Assembly (NCBI GenBank): GCA_937889225.1
Contig: CALAST010000093.1
Coordinates: 1-57,505, forward strand
Reading direction: 5' to 3'
Source: an uncultured Lachnobacterium sp.
Lineage (GTDB): Bacteria > Bacillota > Clostridia > Lachnospirales > Lachnospiraceae
DNA length: 57,505 nucleotides
A model generated the notes under the pieces. That model saw nothing but the letters and a program-made list of their open reading frames with translations, was not told where the DNA came from and made no database searches. The translations under genes and the position numbers were made by a program. Shown here one piece after another: positions 42,766-52,333 of the stretch (within the stretch, counting starts at the first letter, position 1; each line of letters starts with the position of its first letter).

Positions 42766-42813
42766 AAACTCCCTCACTTTATGCGTTGTGCATAGGTAGT
42801 GAGGGAGTTTTTT
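42766..42813 (+). terminator. Terminator of the carboxylesterase gene
   Basis: A perfect 13-bp stem (42766-42778 with 42798-42810) with an inner ATGC/GCAT hairpin is followed by TTT. Confidence 0.9.
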
Positions 42814-42826
42814 GTTGGTATGACAA

Positions 42827-42961
42827 TTATTGTCGAATATAAATGCCTTGCGATTCAATAAAATCTTCCATATCTTCAAGTGCCTGTGTGTACCAATCAT
42901 CACTTATGGATGTATTTTCTATTTCAGATTGTTTTTGTATCTGATTTTCTTTGTTTTCCAT
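42827..42961 (-). CDS. Possible small acidic protein
   Basis: A 44-residue frame on the minus strand reads MENKENQIQKQSEIENTSIS and continues DDWYTQALEDMEDFIESQG. Composition is coding-like and acidic. AGGAG lies about 20 bp before the ATG, too far to be convincing. It occupies the gap between the esterase and the NUDIX gene. Function unknown. Confidence 0.45.
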   Translation of the reverse strand: MENKENQIQKQSEIENTSISDDWYTQALEDMEDFIESQGIYIRQ

Positions 42962-43223
42962 AATAGTAAGACTTTTCTAAAATTTTTCTCCTATTTTACC
43001 ACGTTTTTATGGAAAGAAAAATAGGAAATTTTTGAATTTTCATTTTATAATGAAAATGGCTTTCTACATGATTCGTAAAAATATTATTTGTGAAATGCAG
43101 TTTGTGTAGTATAATATGTACAAAATTTAGAACTAAAATCAGTTAACTGTTCCTTTTTTTTACGAACAGTCGCTTGTTTCTCTGAATTTGGAAAAATTAT
43201 AATGAAGAAAGGAACAAAGAATT

Positions 43224-43718
43224 ATGAAATTTACGTATTGCCCACATTGTGGGGAAAAGTTAATAAAAAAAGAAATAGGAGACGAAGGTCGTATTCCTTT
43301 TTGTAAAAAATGCAGCGTTCCATTATGGGATATTTTTACGACTTGCATTATAACAGCAGTTATAAATGAGGAAAATGAAGTAGCCTTATTAAGACAGGAT
43401 TATGTGACAAAAGCCTATTATGTATGTGTAGCAGGGCATATAAAGTTAGGAGAATCCGCAGAAGAAACCGTGATTCGTGAAGTGAAAGAAGAACTTGGAC
43501 TTGATGTGGAAGAATTACACTATATCCGCAGTTATCCAATGGAAAACAAAGAAATGATGATGCTTGGATATAAAGCAAAAGTGAAAAAAGCAGATTTTGT
43601 ACTTTCACAGGAAGTAGATTCTGCGAAATGGTTCAAATTTGAGGATGCTTTGATGCAAATAAAAGAAGGATGTATAGCATGGCAGTTAGTAAAGGCTGTG
43701 ATAGAAGAAATGCAATAA
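43224..43718 (+). CDS. NUDIX hydrolase with N-terminal zinc ribbon
   Basis: The 164-residue protein begins with CPHCGEKL and a second FCKKC pair (zinc ribbon, about 6-32), then a NUDIX domain with the full box GHIKLGESAEETVIREVKEE (G-x5-E-x7-REVxEE). The zinc ribbon resembles NADH pyrophosphatase, but the chain is shorter. It probably hydrolyses a nucleoside diphosphate derivative such as NADH; the substrate is uncertain. AAAGGAAC precedes the start. Confidence 0.88.
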   Translation: MKFTYCPHCGEKLIKKEIGDEGRIPFCKKCSVPLWDIFTTCIITAVINEENEVALLRQDYVTKAYYVCVAGHIKLGESAEETVIREVKEELGLDVEELHYIRSYPMENKEMMMLGYKAKVKKADFVLSQEVDSAKWFKFEDALMQIKEGCIAWQLVKAVIEEMQ

Positions 43719-43752
43719 GGAATGTGCAAAAGTTCTCACTTATTTTATTGTA

Positions 43753-43830
43753 GTGACAAAAGATATCCCAGATAATGTGCTTGCTGTTGGAAATTCTTGC
43801 AGAGTGTTTCGTTCGATTACAGAGGAAAAG
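43753..43830 (+). pseudogene. C-terminal remnant of a maltose/galactoside O-acetyltransferase
   Basis: The frame begins VTKDIPDNVLAVGNSCRVFR, continuing SITEEK, which is the characteristic C-terminal end of Maa/LacA-type hexapeptide acetyltransferases (VTKDIPDNVLAVGNPCRVIR). The rest of the gene is missing upstream. It runs in the same frame as the following surface protein, but this is accidental. Confidence 0.7.
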
Positions 43831-43974
43831 AATCTGACAGAAAACTTTAGTTTTCCTGGTAAGAGAATTGTAGGAAAATACAAGATGGTTATCTTGAAAA
43901 AGAAAAATAAATGGAGTATCATAGTAGGGAATGAACGAGTAGTTTTGTTCAAAATAGAAAAGAGGAGGAAAAGT

Positions 43975-46900
43975 ATGAAAACATGGAAAAAGAGCTTGAA
44001 ACGTGTTCTTGCCGTTGCGTTAGCCGGAGTTATGGTAATTAGTGTTCCGGAATTCTCGGCAATAACGGTATGGGGTGCGAATGAGAGCAACCAAACATTG
44101 GAAAATACGAAAAATCCAAGTAGTTCCAATGAAGAATCTATAATTATATATGAAGAAATTGTAGATTTGGGAACAACAGAGACTACCGTAGGAACCGGAA
44201 TTAGTTTTTTCAGCAATACTGTAACATCAAGTGTACCATTAGCAGATGGTAATCATGTGAAGTGGATTGACCGTATTGCTATTTCTGATGATGGCAAAGC
44301 ATTTTATGCATTATTGGAAGAAGGGGCAGATGGTGATGGTACGAAAGATATTTTAATTGATTCTGATTACTATTCTGCAACGAATGATAACTATATAACT
44401 TTTAATTATAGTGATGGTTCAAAGGAAAGCTGCAATGTCATAACTTATACGACATTGACAAACACAGCAAATTCATTTGATACACAAAAGGTATATGATG
44501 AAATGCGAGCTGTTTATGATGCATTTGACAGAGACCATCCTGAAGTATTTTGGTTATCAGGTGCAACAACAGCTGCTTCATCGGTTAGTTATGATGGTAG
44601 TACATATACAGCAACATTTTACTTTATTTTAAAGAATCATACGGATGCGTTTGATGTTCGTAGAACGGATTATCAGAGTTCTGAGAAATTAAAAACTACA
44701 ATAGAAAATAGAGATACAGCCGGTGCATTGATATTAGGTGGAAATGCGGATAAAGATGTTGTAGAGAAACTACGTTACTTTAATAGAATTTTAACAGAAA
44801 CTAATGAATATAATACAATTGTTAGTGGTAAAGCGTCAGGTACCGCATCAGAAGATTGTTGGGAATGTATTAGTGCATTGGTTGGTAAAACAGGTACAGA
44901 AGGCCCGGTGTGTGAGGGATATGCACGGGCATTTAAATTTTTATGTGATAATGCCAGTATTCCATGTGTGTTAGTAGATGGGCTTGCCACAAGTGATGGT
45001 TCATCGGGCGAAGCACATATGTGGAATTATGTGCAGGTAGACGGGAACTGGTATGCAGTAGATGTTACATGGAATGACCCTGTGTTAAAGGGAGTATCTG
45101 GTGCAGACTCTGGCTATGAATGTGAAGATTGGTTTCTTTTAGGTGCAGATACAGAGGTAGCAACTGATCTTACATTTATTGTGTCACATCCGGAAAGTAA
45201 TACAGCTTCTAATGGTGGCGTAGCATTTACCAATGGTCCGGTTTTAAGTAATACAAATTATGTTGGTGCTTTGATTAAAGATGTAACCATAACAAATAGT
45301 ACAGTTACATATGGATATACAACATCGCCAAGCGTATCAGTCACACTTGACAGTAGTGCAACTGACACAGCAACTTATCAATGGTACAAAAAAGGAGAAT
45401 CCGATACAGAAGTGGCAAATGCAACTTCTAACACATTGCCAACAGGGCTTGATGCAGGGACTTATTATTGCCAGGTAAAATGTGGTGAAGCTGTAAAAAA
45501 TAGTGGAGATGTTGTTGTAAATAAGGCAGAACTTATACCAACCATTTCCGGTTCTGTAGAGAAAACCTATGATGGAACTACGGAGATAACAGAGGCAATA
45601 AGTACAACCTTATCAATTGAGCTTGAGGGATTGGTAGATGGCGATGTTGTTTCTGTAGAATCAGTAACTTATGCTTATGCAGATGCAAATGCAGGGGCTA
45701 ACATAGCTGTTAATGCAACAAATCTGAAACTTAGTGGTAGTGATGTGGATAATTACTATATTAGTGAAGACGCAATTATAACTGCTAATGTAGGAACGAT
45801 TAAGAAATTAAATATTACAACACTTGATGTTGGGCTAAAAAATAGTGAACTTAAATACACAGGTCAACCTCAGACAGTAGAAGTCGTATGGGGAGATAGC
45901 CGGTATGAATTGGTAGAAGGCACAGATTATACGGTGTCTGATACAACACAGACAGAAGTTGGCAATGATTATAAAGCAATTGTAACCGGAAAAGGAAATT
46001 ATGAAGGAACGAAAGAATTATCTTTTGCAATTGAATATCAGTCGATGGATATGGAGAGCATAAAATATAATGGTGCTGATAAAGTTGATATGTATAACAA
46101 AGATGTTGTAATTACAGCAGATGGTTATACCATGTCTACAAGTCAGACAGGTACTTTTGAAAATGAGTATACCGTTAGTGACGAAGGCTCCAATAATGTT
46201 GTATTATATTTTAAAGAAAATGCAACCGGTTATATTACAGATAAGATAGAACTTACAGTATATATTGATAAAACAGCTCCTTCTTTTGAAGAAGAAAATT
46301 CAGGTATCCATATTTCAGATAATATTTGGAAGACATTGGCGAATAAGATTACTTTTGGACTTTTCTTTCATCAAACACAGGATGTCTCAATCTATGCAGA
46401 AGATAGTGGTTCCGGTGTCATGGAATACTATTATTATATAGATGAAAGTGGCTCAGAAAGTGTAATGTCAGCAGAAGAATTGGATAAGCTTACCTTCACT
46501 AAGGGTGCAACCTGTTCTATTGAGAAAGAGGGAAATCATGTTGTTTATGCGTATGCAGTAGATAAGGCCGGAAATAAGAGTAACTATATTTGTTCTGAAG
46601 GTGTTGTAATTGATAAAACTGCACCGGAAATTAGTGAAATAGTAGAACCGTCTAAAAAAGATAAAACCTTGACAGACAATTCAGCGAAAATCAGTTTTAC
46701 AGGAAGTGAAGATGGTAATTATTATTATGTAGTATCTAAAACTGATTTAAGTGCAGAAGAAGTGGTTGCACAGGGCAAAGAAATGGATATGAAAGCAGAT
46801 GACAGCAATGAAATTTCTGTTACAGATTTAAGTGCAAATTCATCCTATCAAGTCTTGATTGCAGCAAAAGATAAAGCAGGTAATTTATCAGAAGTATCAA

Positions 46901-49458
46901 TTGTTAAATTTACAACATGCAAAACATTACCTGTTTTTGAAACAATACCAACTATTACAGGTACATATGGTCAGACGTTGGGAGAAATGAAGTTAGAGGG
47001 AGCAACAACAAGTTCCAATAATATTACAGGTAAATGGGAACTTTATTCAGAGGAAGATGCTGATGTAATGTTGCAAGCAGGTACGACAGATTCCTATAAA
47101 GTAGTATTTATCCCAAATGATAGCGAACAGTATGAAAATGTAGTAGAAGAAGTTGTGCCAAATGTTGCAAAGAAAGGCATTACAGCAACAATTACGAATG
47201 TGAGCAAGAAGTTTGGAGATGAAAATCCAACACTTGATTTTACTGTATCAAGTGATGCCTTAGTAGAAGGTGATGAAAAATCAGATTTAAGCATTACACT
47301 TTCTACAGATGCAACGAAAACTTCTAAAGTAGGAATTTATGACATTACAGGAAGTGCAAATGCGGCAAATTATAATGTGACAGTTGTAGCTGGAACTCTT
47401 ACCATTACACAGGCAGAAGCACCAACTATTGCACCTTTAGAGAAAAAATATATCTATACATTAGGTTCAGATGAAAAAGCTGTTTCTATAGATATAGCAA
47501 AATTGCTTCCAACTGATAGAGGAACGACTACATATGCTTGTACATCAACAGGAGATATCCTTTCTGAGGTAGCTGTAGATGCAGGTACATTAACTTACAA
47601 AGTTGCAAAAGGAAATGTAAACGCGACTGCAAGTGTTACAATTACAGCACAAAGTAAGAATTATAAAGACATGACAGTTGTAGTAAATGTAACATTGACA
47701 GATAAAACACCAATCGCTTTACAAGAAGGAAGTAAAGTAGAAATTGCGGATGGAAACACATTAACATATGGTGAAAAGCTGAGTGCATTATCTTTTGCAG
47801 ATGTGGTATTTGAAACAGCAGATGGTGAAGAAGTAACGGGTACACTTACATGGGCAAAACCGGATACAGTTCTTAATGCAGGAACACACAGTGTGGAATG
47901 GATATTTACACCAACAGACAGTGACAAATATATAGGAACAAATGGAAATGTTCTGATTACAGTTGAAAAAGCAACGCCAAATATCACGGCTCCAACAACA
48001 GAAGGAATGACATATAATCCGGCTATTACATTAAAAGATATTGTTATCAATGGAGCAGATGGAAGTTGGACTGTAGGTGACACAAAAGCAGCAGTAAACG
48101 GAACATGGAAATGGAAAGATACAACGATTGTTCCAACTGTGGGAAATAACGGATATACAGCAGTATTTACACCAGAAGATACTGTAAATTACAATTTGGT
48201 AGAAAAGACAGTTGCAGTAGAAGTCGCAAAAGCAACTCCGGTAGTAAAAGTTGCACCAATTGCTTCTGATATTATCCATGGAAGTACATTGGCAGATTCT
48301 AAACTTACAGGTGGAGAAGTTGTATATGCAACGGGTTCTGACGTTGCAGTAGCAGGAACATTTGTATGGAAAGATGCTTCTATTACACCAAAAGCAGCAG
48401 ATAGTAATGTGACTGAGTATGAAGTTGTTTTCACACCAACAGATAGTGCAAATTACAATATCGTAACATGTAAAGTGACACTTGTTGTAGAAAAACAGGA
48501 ATGGCCATTCAATACACCGGAAGCAAAAGCAGAAGTAGATTATGATACTGCAAAGGTATCCAATATCGAACTTCCGGAAGGATGGGAATGGACAGAAGAA
48601 GCAGCTTCTACAGAATTAAAACTGGGCGAAGAGGTTATTGTAACAGCACAATATGTTGCGGATGACAAAGATAACTTTAAAAATACAATAGTAGAGATTA
48701 AAGTTATTCGTCAGGCAAAAGCACCTTATATTGAAGGTAATGAAGGCACAATGGGCTGGGATGCAATCAAGGAAGAAATCAAAGAAACTCCAAATGCAGA
48801 AACAAGAGTTGATATGAATGGTTTCACAGAAGTAGATACAAATGTGCTGAAGCAATTAAAAGAAACTCCGGATGCAACTGTTGTATTGGTTTTTGAAAAT
48901 GGTTTAACATGGACGATTAAAGGTTCTGAGATTGAAGATGAGGAATTTGATAACTACATCAATATGAGTGCAGAGTTATTTGAGAAAGAGGATGACCAAA
49001 AACCAAATATTCCACAAAATCTTATTGATGGTATTGCGAAATCCAAAGACTACAAATTCTTATCCTTAAAACACAATGGTAAATTTGGTTTCAAAGCCGT
49101 GCTTACATTGCAGTTAGGTGAAGAAAATGCCGGAAAAACCGTAACAATTTACTATTATGATAAAGCAAATGCGAAAATGGCAGAACCTGTTTCTTATATT
49201 GCAGAAGCAGGCGGAATTGTAAAATATGCATTTACACATGCTTCCGATTATGTGATTACGATTGAAGAAACTTCGGAAGAACCAAGCAATCCACAAAACC
49301 CAAGTATTCCGGAAACACCAAATACTCCGGAAGAAAAGCCAAGTGGAGACAAAACATCTCCGGATACAGGATATTATAATGTCATTCTATACTTGGCAGG
49401 TCTTTTGTCAGCTATTTCCGTTATCAGTATTGTTTTTGTGAAAAAAATAAGAAAGTAA
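43975..49458 (+). CDS. Large cell-wall protein with transglutaminase-like domain
   Basis: 1,827 residues. A signal peptide (about 1-35) is followed by a transglutaminase-like domain with Cys in GPVCEGYARAF (about 313), His in GEAHMWNY (about 347) and Asp in YAVDVTWND (about 362), so the triad is intact. Then come immunoglobulin-like and MBG/YDG-type repeats (KTYDGTTEI and others, about 450-1550), many with TVVVNVT-like strands. The C-terminus has a Pro-rich spacer, the sorting signal SPDTG (about 1795), a membrane helix and KKIRK, like the (S/N/P)PxTG signals used by Clostridial sortase B. ATG 43975 is preferred because AGGAGG lies upstream. It may crosslink or cleave proteins at the surface. 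No sortase is adjacent. Confidence 0.9.
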   Translation: MKTWKKSLKRVLAVALAGVMVISVPEFSAITVWGANESNQTLENTKNPSSSNEESIIIYEEIVDLGTTETTVGTGISFFSNTVTSSVPLADGNHVKWIDRIAISDDGKAFYALLEEGADGDGTKDILIDSDYYSATNDNYITFNYSDGSKESCNVITYTTLTNTANSFDTQKVYDEMRAVYDAFDRDHPEVFWLSGATTAASSVSYDGSTYTATFYFILKNHTDAFDVRRTDYQSSEKLKTTIENRDTAGALILGGNADKDVVEKLRYFNRILTETNEYNTIVSGKASGTASEDCWECISALVGKTGTEGPVCEGYARAFKFLCDNASIPCVLVDGLATSDGSSGEAHMWNYVQVDGNWYAVDVTWNDPVLKGVSGADSGYECEDWFLLGADTEVATDLTFIVSHPESNTASNGGVAFTNGPVLSNTNYVGALIKDVTITNSTVTYGYTTSPSVSVTLDSSATDTATYQWYKKGESDTEVANATSNTLPTGLDAGTYYCQVKCGEAVKNSGDVVVNKAELIPTISGSVEKTYDGTTEITEAISTTLSIELEGLVDGDVVSVESVTYAYADANAGANIAVNATNLKLSGSDVDNYYISEDAIITANVGTIKKLNITTLDVGLKNSELKYTGQPQTVEVVWGDSRYELVEGTDYTVSDTTQTEVGNDYKAIVTGKGNYEGTKELSFAIEYQSMDMESIKYNGADKVDMYNKDVVITADGYTMSTSQTGTFENEYTVSDEGSNNVVLYFKENATGYITDKIELTVYIDKTAPSFEEENSGIHISDNIWKTLANKITFGLFFHQTQDVSIYAEDSGSGVMEYYYYIDESGSESVMSAEELDKLTFTKGATCSIEKEGNHVVYAYAVDKAGNKSNYICSEGVVIDKTAPEISEIVEPSKKDKTLTDNSAKISFTGSEDGNYYYVVSKTDLSAEEVVAQGKEMDMKADDSNEISVTDLSANSSYQVLIAAKDKAGNLSEVSIVKFTTCKTLPVFETIPTITGTYGQTLGEMKLEGATTSSNNITGKWELYSEEDADVMLQAGTTDSYKVVFIPNDSEQYENVVEEVVPNVAKKGITATITNVSKKFGDENPTLDFTVSSDALVEGDEKSDLSITLSTDATKTSKVGIYDITGSANAANYNVTVVAGTLTITQAEAPTIAPLEKKYIYTLGSDEKAVSIDIAKLLPTDRGTTTYACTSTGDILSEVAVDAGTLTYKVAKGNVNATASVTITAQSKNYKDMTVVVNVTLTDKTPIALQEGSKVEIADGNTLTYGEKLSALSFADVVFETADGEEVTGTLTWAKPDTVLNAGTHSVEWIFTPTDSDKYIGTNGNVLITVEKATPNITAPTTEGMTYNPAITLKDIVINGADGSWTVGDTKAAVNGTWKWKDTTIVPTVGNNGYTAVFTPEDTVNYNLVEKTVAVEVAKATPVVKVAPIASDIIHGSTLADSKLTGGEVVYATGSDVAVAGTFVWKDASITPKAADSNVTEYEVVFTPTDSANYNIVTCKVTLVVEKQEWPFNTPEAKAEVDYDTAKVSNIELPEGWEWTEEAASTELKLGEEVIVTAQYVADDKDNFKNTIVEIKVIRQAKAPYIEGNEGTMGWDAIKEEIKETPNAETRVDMNGFTEVDTNVLKQLKETPDATVVLVFENGLTWTIKGSEIEDEEFDNYINMSAELFEKEDDQKPNIPQNLIDGIAKSKDYKFLSLKHNGKFGFKAVLTLQLGEENAGKTVTIYYYDKANAKMAEPVSYIAEAGGIVKYAFTHASDYVITIEETSEEPSNPQNPSIPETPNTPEEKPSGDKTSPDTGYYNVILYLAGLLSAISVISIVFVKKIRK

Positions 49459-49473
49459 ATCATAAGAAATAAA

Positions 49474-49515
49474 AAAACTGTCACACAGATAAGATAGTCT
49501 GTGTGGCAGTTTTTG
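49474..49515 (+). terminator. Terminator of the cell-wall protein gene
   Basis: A 16-bp stem (AAAACTGTCACACAGA with its complement, one G-U) is followed by TTTTT. Confidence 0.85.
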
Positions 49516-49534
49516 GCTATAGTTAGAATTTTCT

Positions 49535-49588
49535 ACATCCCATCACTTAGTATTTTATATATTTGAAGTGGAGGACTTTCTTCATTCA
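49535..49588 (-). repeat. R1 repeat, inverted, after mntP
   Basis: Read on the minus strand it gives GAAAGTCCTCCACTTCAAAT, a loop and ACTAAGTGATGGGATG. Its left flank GAATGAAGAAAGTCC matches the flank of the copy at 40893 (GAATCAAGAAAGTCC). It ends two bases before the mntP stop codon. Confidence 0.6.
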
Positions 49589-49589
49589 G

Positions 49590-50174
49590 TTAAAAAATAC
49601 CTGTAATAAAAATTTCTAATCCAATAATAATCAGAATAACTCCACCAGCAATTGTAGCTTTGTTGGAAAATACAGTTCCGAATTTCTTACCAAGTGAAAG
49701 TCCGGCAAAACAAATAAAAAAGGTAAGTACGCCAATAATCAATATGCAAATAAGAGCCATTAGAAAACCATATTCTGCAATTGTAAATCCTACGGATAAG
49801 GCATCAATAGAAGTTGCAATTCCTTGTACAATTAACCCTTTGAAACTTACTTCGGTTTTTTCGATTTCTTCATCCTTATTCTGAATACCGTCTTTTATCA
49901 TATTTCCGCCAATGTAAGCAAGCAAAAGCAAAGCAATCCAAGGAATAAACTGTTCGAAAACTTTAAAATACTGTAAGATGGTATGCACGCAAATCCATCC
50001 AATAAGTGGCATGAGTGTCTGGAAGATTGCAAAAATACCTGCAATTCCGGTCATCCTTCTTTTTTTCATGTTTGGTTCATTCAAACCATTTGCAAGTGAT
50101 ACGGAAAAGGCATCCATAGCCAGTCCTACGCTAAGCATTGCACTGTTTACGAAAAATAACACATTCAACTCCAT
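49590..50174 (-). CDS. mntP: Manganese efflux pump MntP
   Basis: The 194-residue protein has six membrane helices in two related halves, with the conserved Asp in GLAMDAFSVSLANG and in ATSIDALSVGFT. MntP exports Mn2+. The leader contains a yybP-ykoY-type riboswitch with a terminator, so it is expected to be expressed only at high Mn2+. GGAGAAAC precedes the ATG. Confidence 0.93.
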   Translation of the reverse strand: MELNVLFFVNSAMLSVGLAMDAFSVSLANGLNEPNMKKRRMTGIAGIFAIFQTLMPLIGWICVHTILQYFKVFEQFIPWIALLLLAYIGGNMIKDGIQNKDEEIEKTEVSFKGLIVQGIATSIDALSVGFTIAEYGFLMALICILIIGVLTFFICFAGLSLGKKFGTVFSNKATIAGGVILIIIGLEIFITGIF

Positions 50175-50216
50175 TTTGTTTCTCCTTTGTCTGTAAAAAT
50201 ATAGTGTAACAATAAA

Positions 50217-50251
50217 AAACCAAGTATAGCCGCAAAACTATACTTGGTTAT
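50217..50251 (-). terminator. Terminator inside the mntP leader (riboswitch expression platform)
   Basis: On the minus strand AACCAAGTATAG pairs with CTATACTTGGTT and is followed by TTTT. It lies between the aptamer and mntP; manganese binding should free the alternative structure and allow read-through. Confidence 0.75.
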
Positions 50252-50385
50252 AATTTACAAAATGGATAGACTTCATGCATAGCTTTACAGATATACATGA
50301 GTCTCGCAATTTAAAACAAGCCAGACCAAAATGGTCAGTATGTTGACTTGTTACGCTTATGCGCATGCTACTCCCTCACTAGGTT
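50252..50385 (-). ncRNA. yybP-ykoY manganese riboswitch
   Basis: On the minus strand the leader shows GAGGGAGTAGC (50377-50367), a helix AACAAGTC...GGCTTGTT with an inner GACC/GGTC hairpin and GCGAGACTCATGT, which fit the conserved yybP-ykoY elements (GGGGAGUAGC, three-way core, ACUCAUGCAU). Promoter TTGACA at 50425-50420 with TACAGT 17 bp away precedes it. Confidence 0.75.
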
Positions 50386-50504
50386 TTTACTATATAACTG
50401 TATCACTATTGAACAGAGGTGTCAATCATAAATTTAGAAAATTATTTTTTGAGAATAGAAATAAAAAAGTGGAAAGTAACTATCTAAAATTATATAATAA
50501 ACAA

Positions 50505-50560
50505 TTGAACGCAGAACAAACAATTCCCCATTCCAAATGCATAGAGCATTAAGTTGTGGG
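50505..50560 (+). repeat. R1 repeat before the DUF4298 gene
   Basis: The copy reads TTGAACGCAGAACAAACAAT with CCCCATTCCAAATGCATAG then AGCATTAAGTTGTGGG. It ends 13 bp before the DUF4298 start, so it lies in the leader. Confidence 0.7.
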
Positions 50561-50572
50561 TAAAGGAGAAAA

Positions 50573-50860
50573 ATGGAGGAGCCTATGTCTTTACAGCAAG
50601 AACTAAGATGTGCGATTGAAAGAATACAGAAGATGGAGCAATATTTAGATGAAGTACTAGATGCTAAAAATGTAGATGCTAATCAAATTAGCCAAGATGC
50701 GAAAGTAAGAGAAATGATACAAAAATTAAGTGATTACTACGAGTGCGGTCAATGGTTGGAAGATTATGAGAGAGATGAAAGAGGGGAATTGCCAACAGAT
50801 TTAAAAAGAGGCGTATTATCCCAAGATATATTATATGATTTATTATGTGAGTTTACATAA
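50573..50860 (+). CDS. DUF4298 family protein
   Basis: The 95-residue protein (91 if ATG 50585 is used; both have a GGAG-type site) shows the family pattern: RIQKMEQYLDEV, LSDYYECGQWLEDYERDERG and LPTDLKRGVLSQDILYDLL. Function of the family is unknown. No membrane helix. A near-perfect palindrome follows it at 50867-50904. Confidence 0.85.
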   Translation: MEEPMSLQQELRCAIERIQKMEQYLDEVLDAKNVDANQISQDAKVREMIQKLSDYYECGQWLEDYERDERGELPTDLKRGVLSQDILYDLLCEFT

Positions 50861-50866
50861 TAAATA

Positions 50867-50904
50867 GGCTGCTATAAACTACTGTACAGTAGTTTGTAAC
50901 AGCC
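50867..50904. terminator. Palindrome between converging DUF4298 and chemoreceptor genes
   Basis: Two 19-bp arms with two mismatches meet at 50885-50886 without a loop (core ACTACTGTACAGTAGT). No T run follows. It may be a weak bidirectional terminator or a cruciform site. Confidence 0.45.
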
Positions 50905-50935
50905 CTAAGTCATAAACTATATTTTTGAAAGTGTT

Positions 50936-52333
50936 CTATTTTTGCAAAATTTTAATTAAATTCTTCATATCTGAAATCAGTTCTTTGGAAGCAAGTTCTG
51001 CTTCATGATAAATTCGATTTGCCTTATCATAATCTTCAGCAAAAATAGCTTTAATTGCATCAGAACCGAAGCTGTGGAATTTTTTGTGTTTTTGCTCCAT
51101 TGGTTTCCAAATGGCTATAAGTTCCGGATTTTTTGGTGTAATCGCATAGTAGAAATGTCCAAATCCACATTTGGAAGAATCTTGCTGTAATGGAAGGATT
51201 GTGCGGTTGTCTACTATGTTTTTCAGGTTAGCAAGCCAGCTGTCATGTGCAGTAATGGCATTTTCGATATATTTTACAAATTCCTGATTGGTTAAATCAT
51301 AAAATGGGTCTTTTGTCATGCCGCCCATAATGCGTGCAGCATTGTCTAACGTTTTTTCGATACCAACAATAGGTGCTGTTACCTTAGAAAGTTTTGTGAT
51401 AACATCACGCATATCGTGGGTGTCATTTCTTAATTCCATGCATTGTTCTTCAATATGCTGTGACTGTGCTTCCATTTCTGACATGGAACTGCTGATTTCC
51501 TCAGAAACTGCAGCAAGAGAAGAAATATCGTCATTTACTTGTGCAAGATGTTTTTGGTTTTTGTCATTTAATTGCCATACCGTATCAATTTTATCAGTCA
51601 TTGTATTGAGTACCTCTATCGTGTGTGTGGTACTGCTATTGGTTTTTTCGGAGGCTGTTTTGATATCGTTTACAAAGCGGCCCATTTTATTGGTGAGGTT
51701 TTGTGTTTCTTCTGCAAGAGAACGAATTTCATCTGCAACAACAGCAAAACCACGACCTGCATCACCGGCACGAGCAGCTTCAATGGAAGCATTAAGTGCT
51801 AACAGATTCGTTTGGCTGGAAATGGAATTGATGCCGGAAATAACTTCATTCATGTGATTGATGACATTTAAAAGTTCATTCATATCTGTCTGCATTTCCT
51901 TAGAAACTTCAATCGTTTGATGGGAAAGCTGTTTAACATGGGTAAGTTCTTCCTGACTGGTTTCGATAGCTTTATGTACGTTGTCTGTTTCTTCAGAAGC
52001 ACTAATAATGGTATTTGTTAATTCTTCATGCTGGCTGTTTACCTGACCCGCAATTGTGGAAGATTCCGATGCTGCATCTGAAATAATCGCAGTTGCATTT
52101 GCTACACTGTGAGAAAGTGTAGACATATGGTCTGTATGGTGCTTTAATGCCAAATCCAAAGAGCTGATTTCCATAACGGCATTGATGTCGTTGGAGAATG
52201 CTTTTTCAAATTGTATGCGGCCATCGTATAATCGTTTATAAATATTGCCTAATTCAGGCTGTTTAGAATAATCATTGTCTTGAAGCTGTGCAACAGAATG
52301 CACAAGACGAGCATTATTTTTGTTAAATAACAT
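50936..52333 (-). CDS. Soluble methyl-accepting chemoreceptor with C-terminal CZB domain
   Basis: 465 residues without membrane helices. The signalling hairpin tip is NSISSQTNLLALNASIEAAR with DAGRGFAVVADEIRSLAE, followed by a long coiled coil. The C-terminal CZB zinc-binding domain (about 345-465) has His in AHDSWLAN, Cys in SKCGFGHFYY and the His pair in KHKKFH. Cytoplasmic receptors of this type answer to redox or hypochlorous oxidation of the zinc site. GAGGTAG precedes the start. It implies a chemotaxis system elsewhere. Confidence 0.93.
   Translation of the reverse strand: MLFNKNNARLVHSVAQLQDNDYSKQPELGNIYKRLYDGRIQFEKAFSNDINAVMEISSLDLALKHHTDHMSTLSHSVANATAIISDAASESSTIAGQVNSQHEELTNTIISASEETDNVHKAIETSQEELTHVKQLSHQTIEVSKEMQTDMNELLNVINHMNEVISGINSISSQTNLLALNASIEAARAGDAGRGFAVVADEIRSLAEETQNLTNKMGRFVNDIKTASEKTNSSTTHTIEVLNTMTDKIDTVWQLNDKNQKHLAQVNDDISSLAAVSEEISSSMSEMEAQSQHIEEQCMELRNDTHDMRDVITKLSKVTAPIVGIEKTLDNAARIMGGMTKDPFYDLTNQEFVKYIENAITAHDSWLANLKNIVDNRTILPLQQDSSKCGFGHFYYAITPKNPELIAIWKPMEQKHKKFHSFGSDAIKAIFAEDYDKANRIYHEAELASKELISDMKNLIKILQK

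Noticed and set aside
47642..48434. Long minus-strand frames inside the surface protein gene
   Set aside because: Shadow frames caused by the biased repeat composition; no ribosome sites and low-complexity protein.
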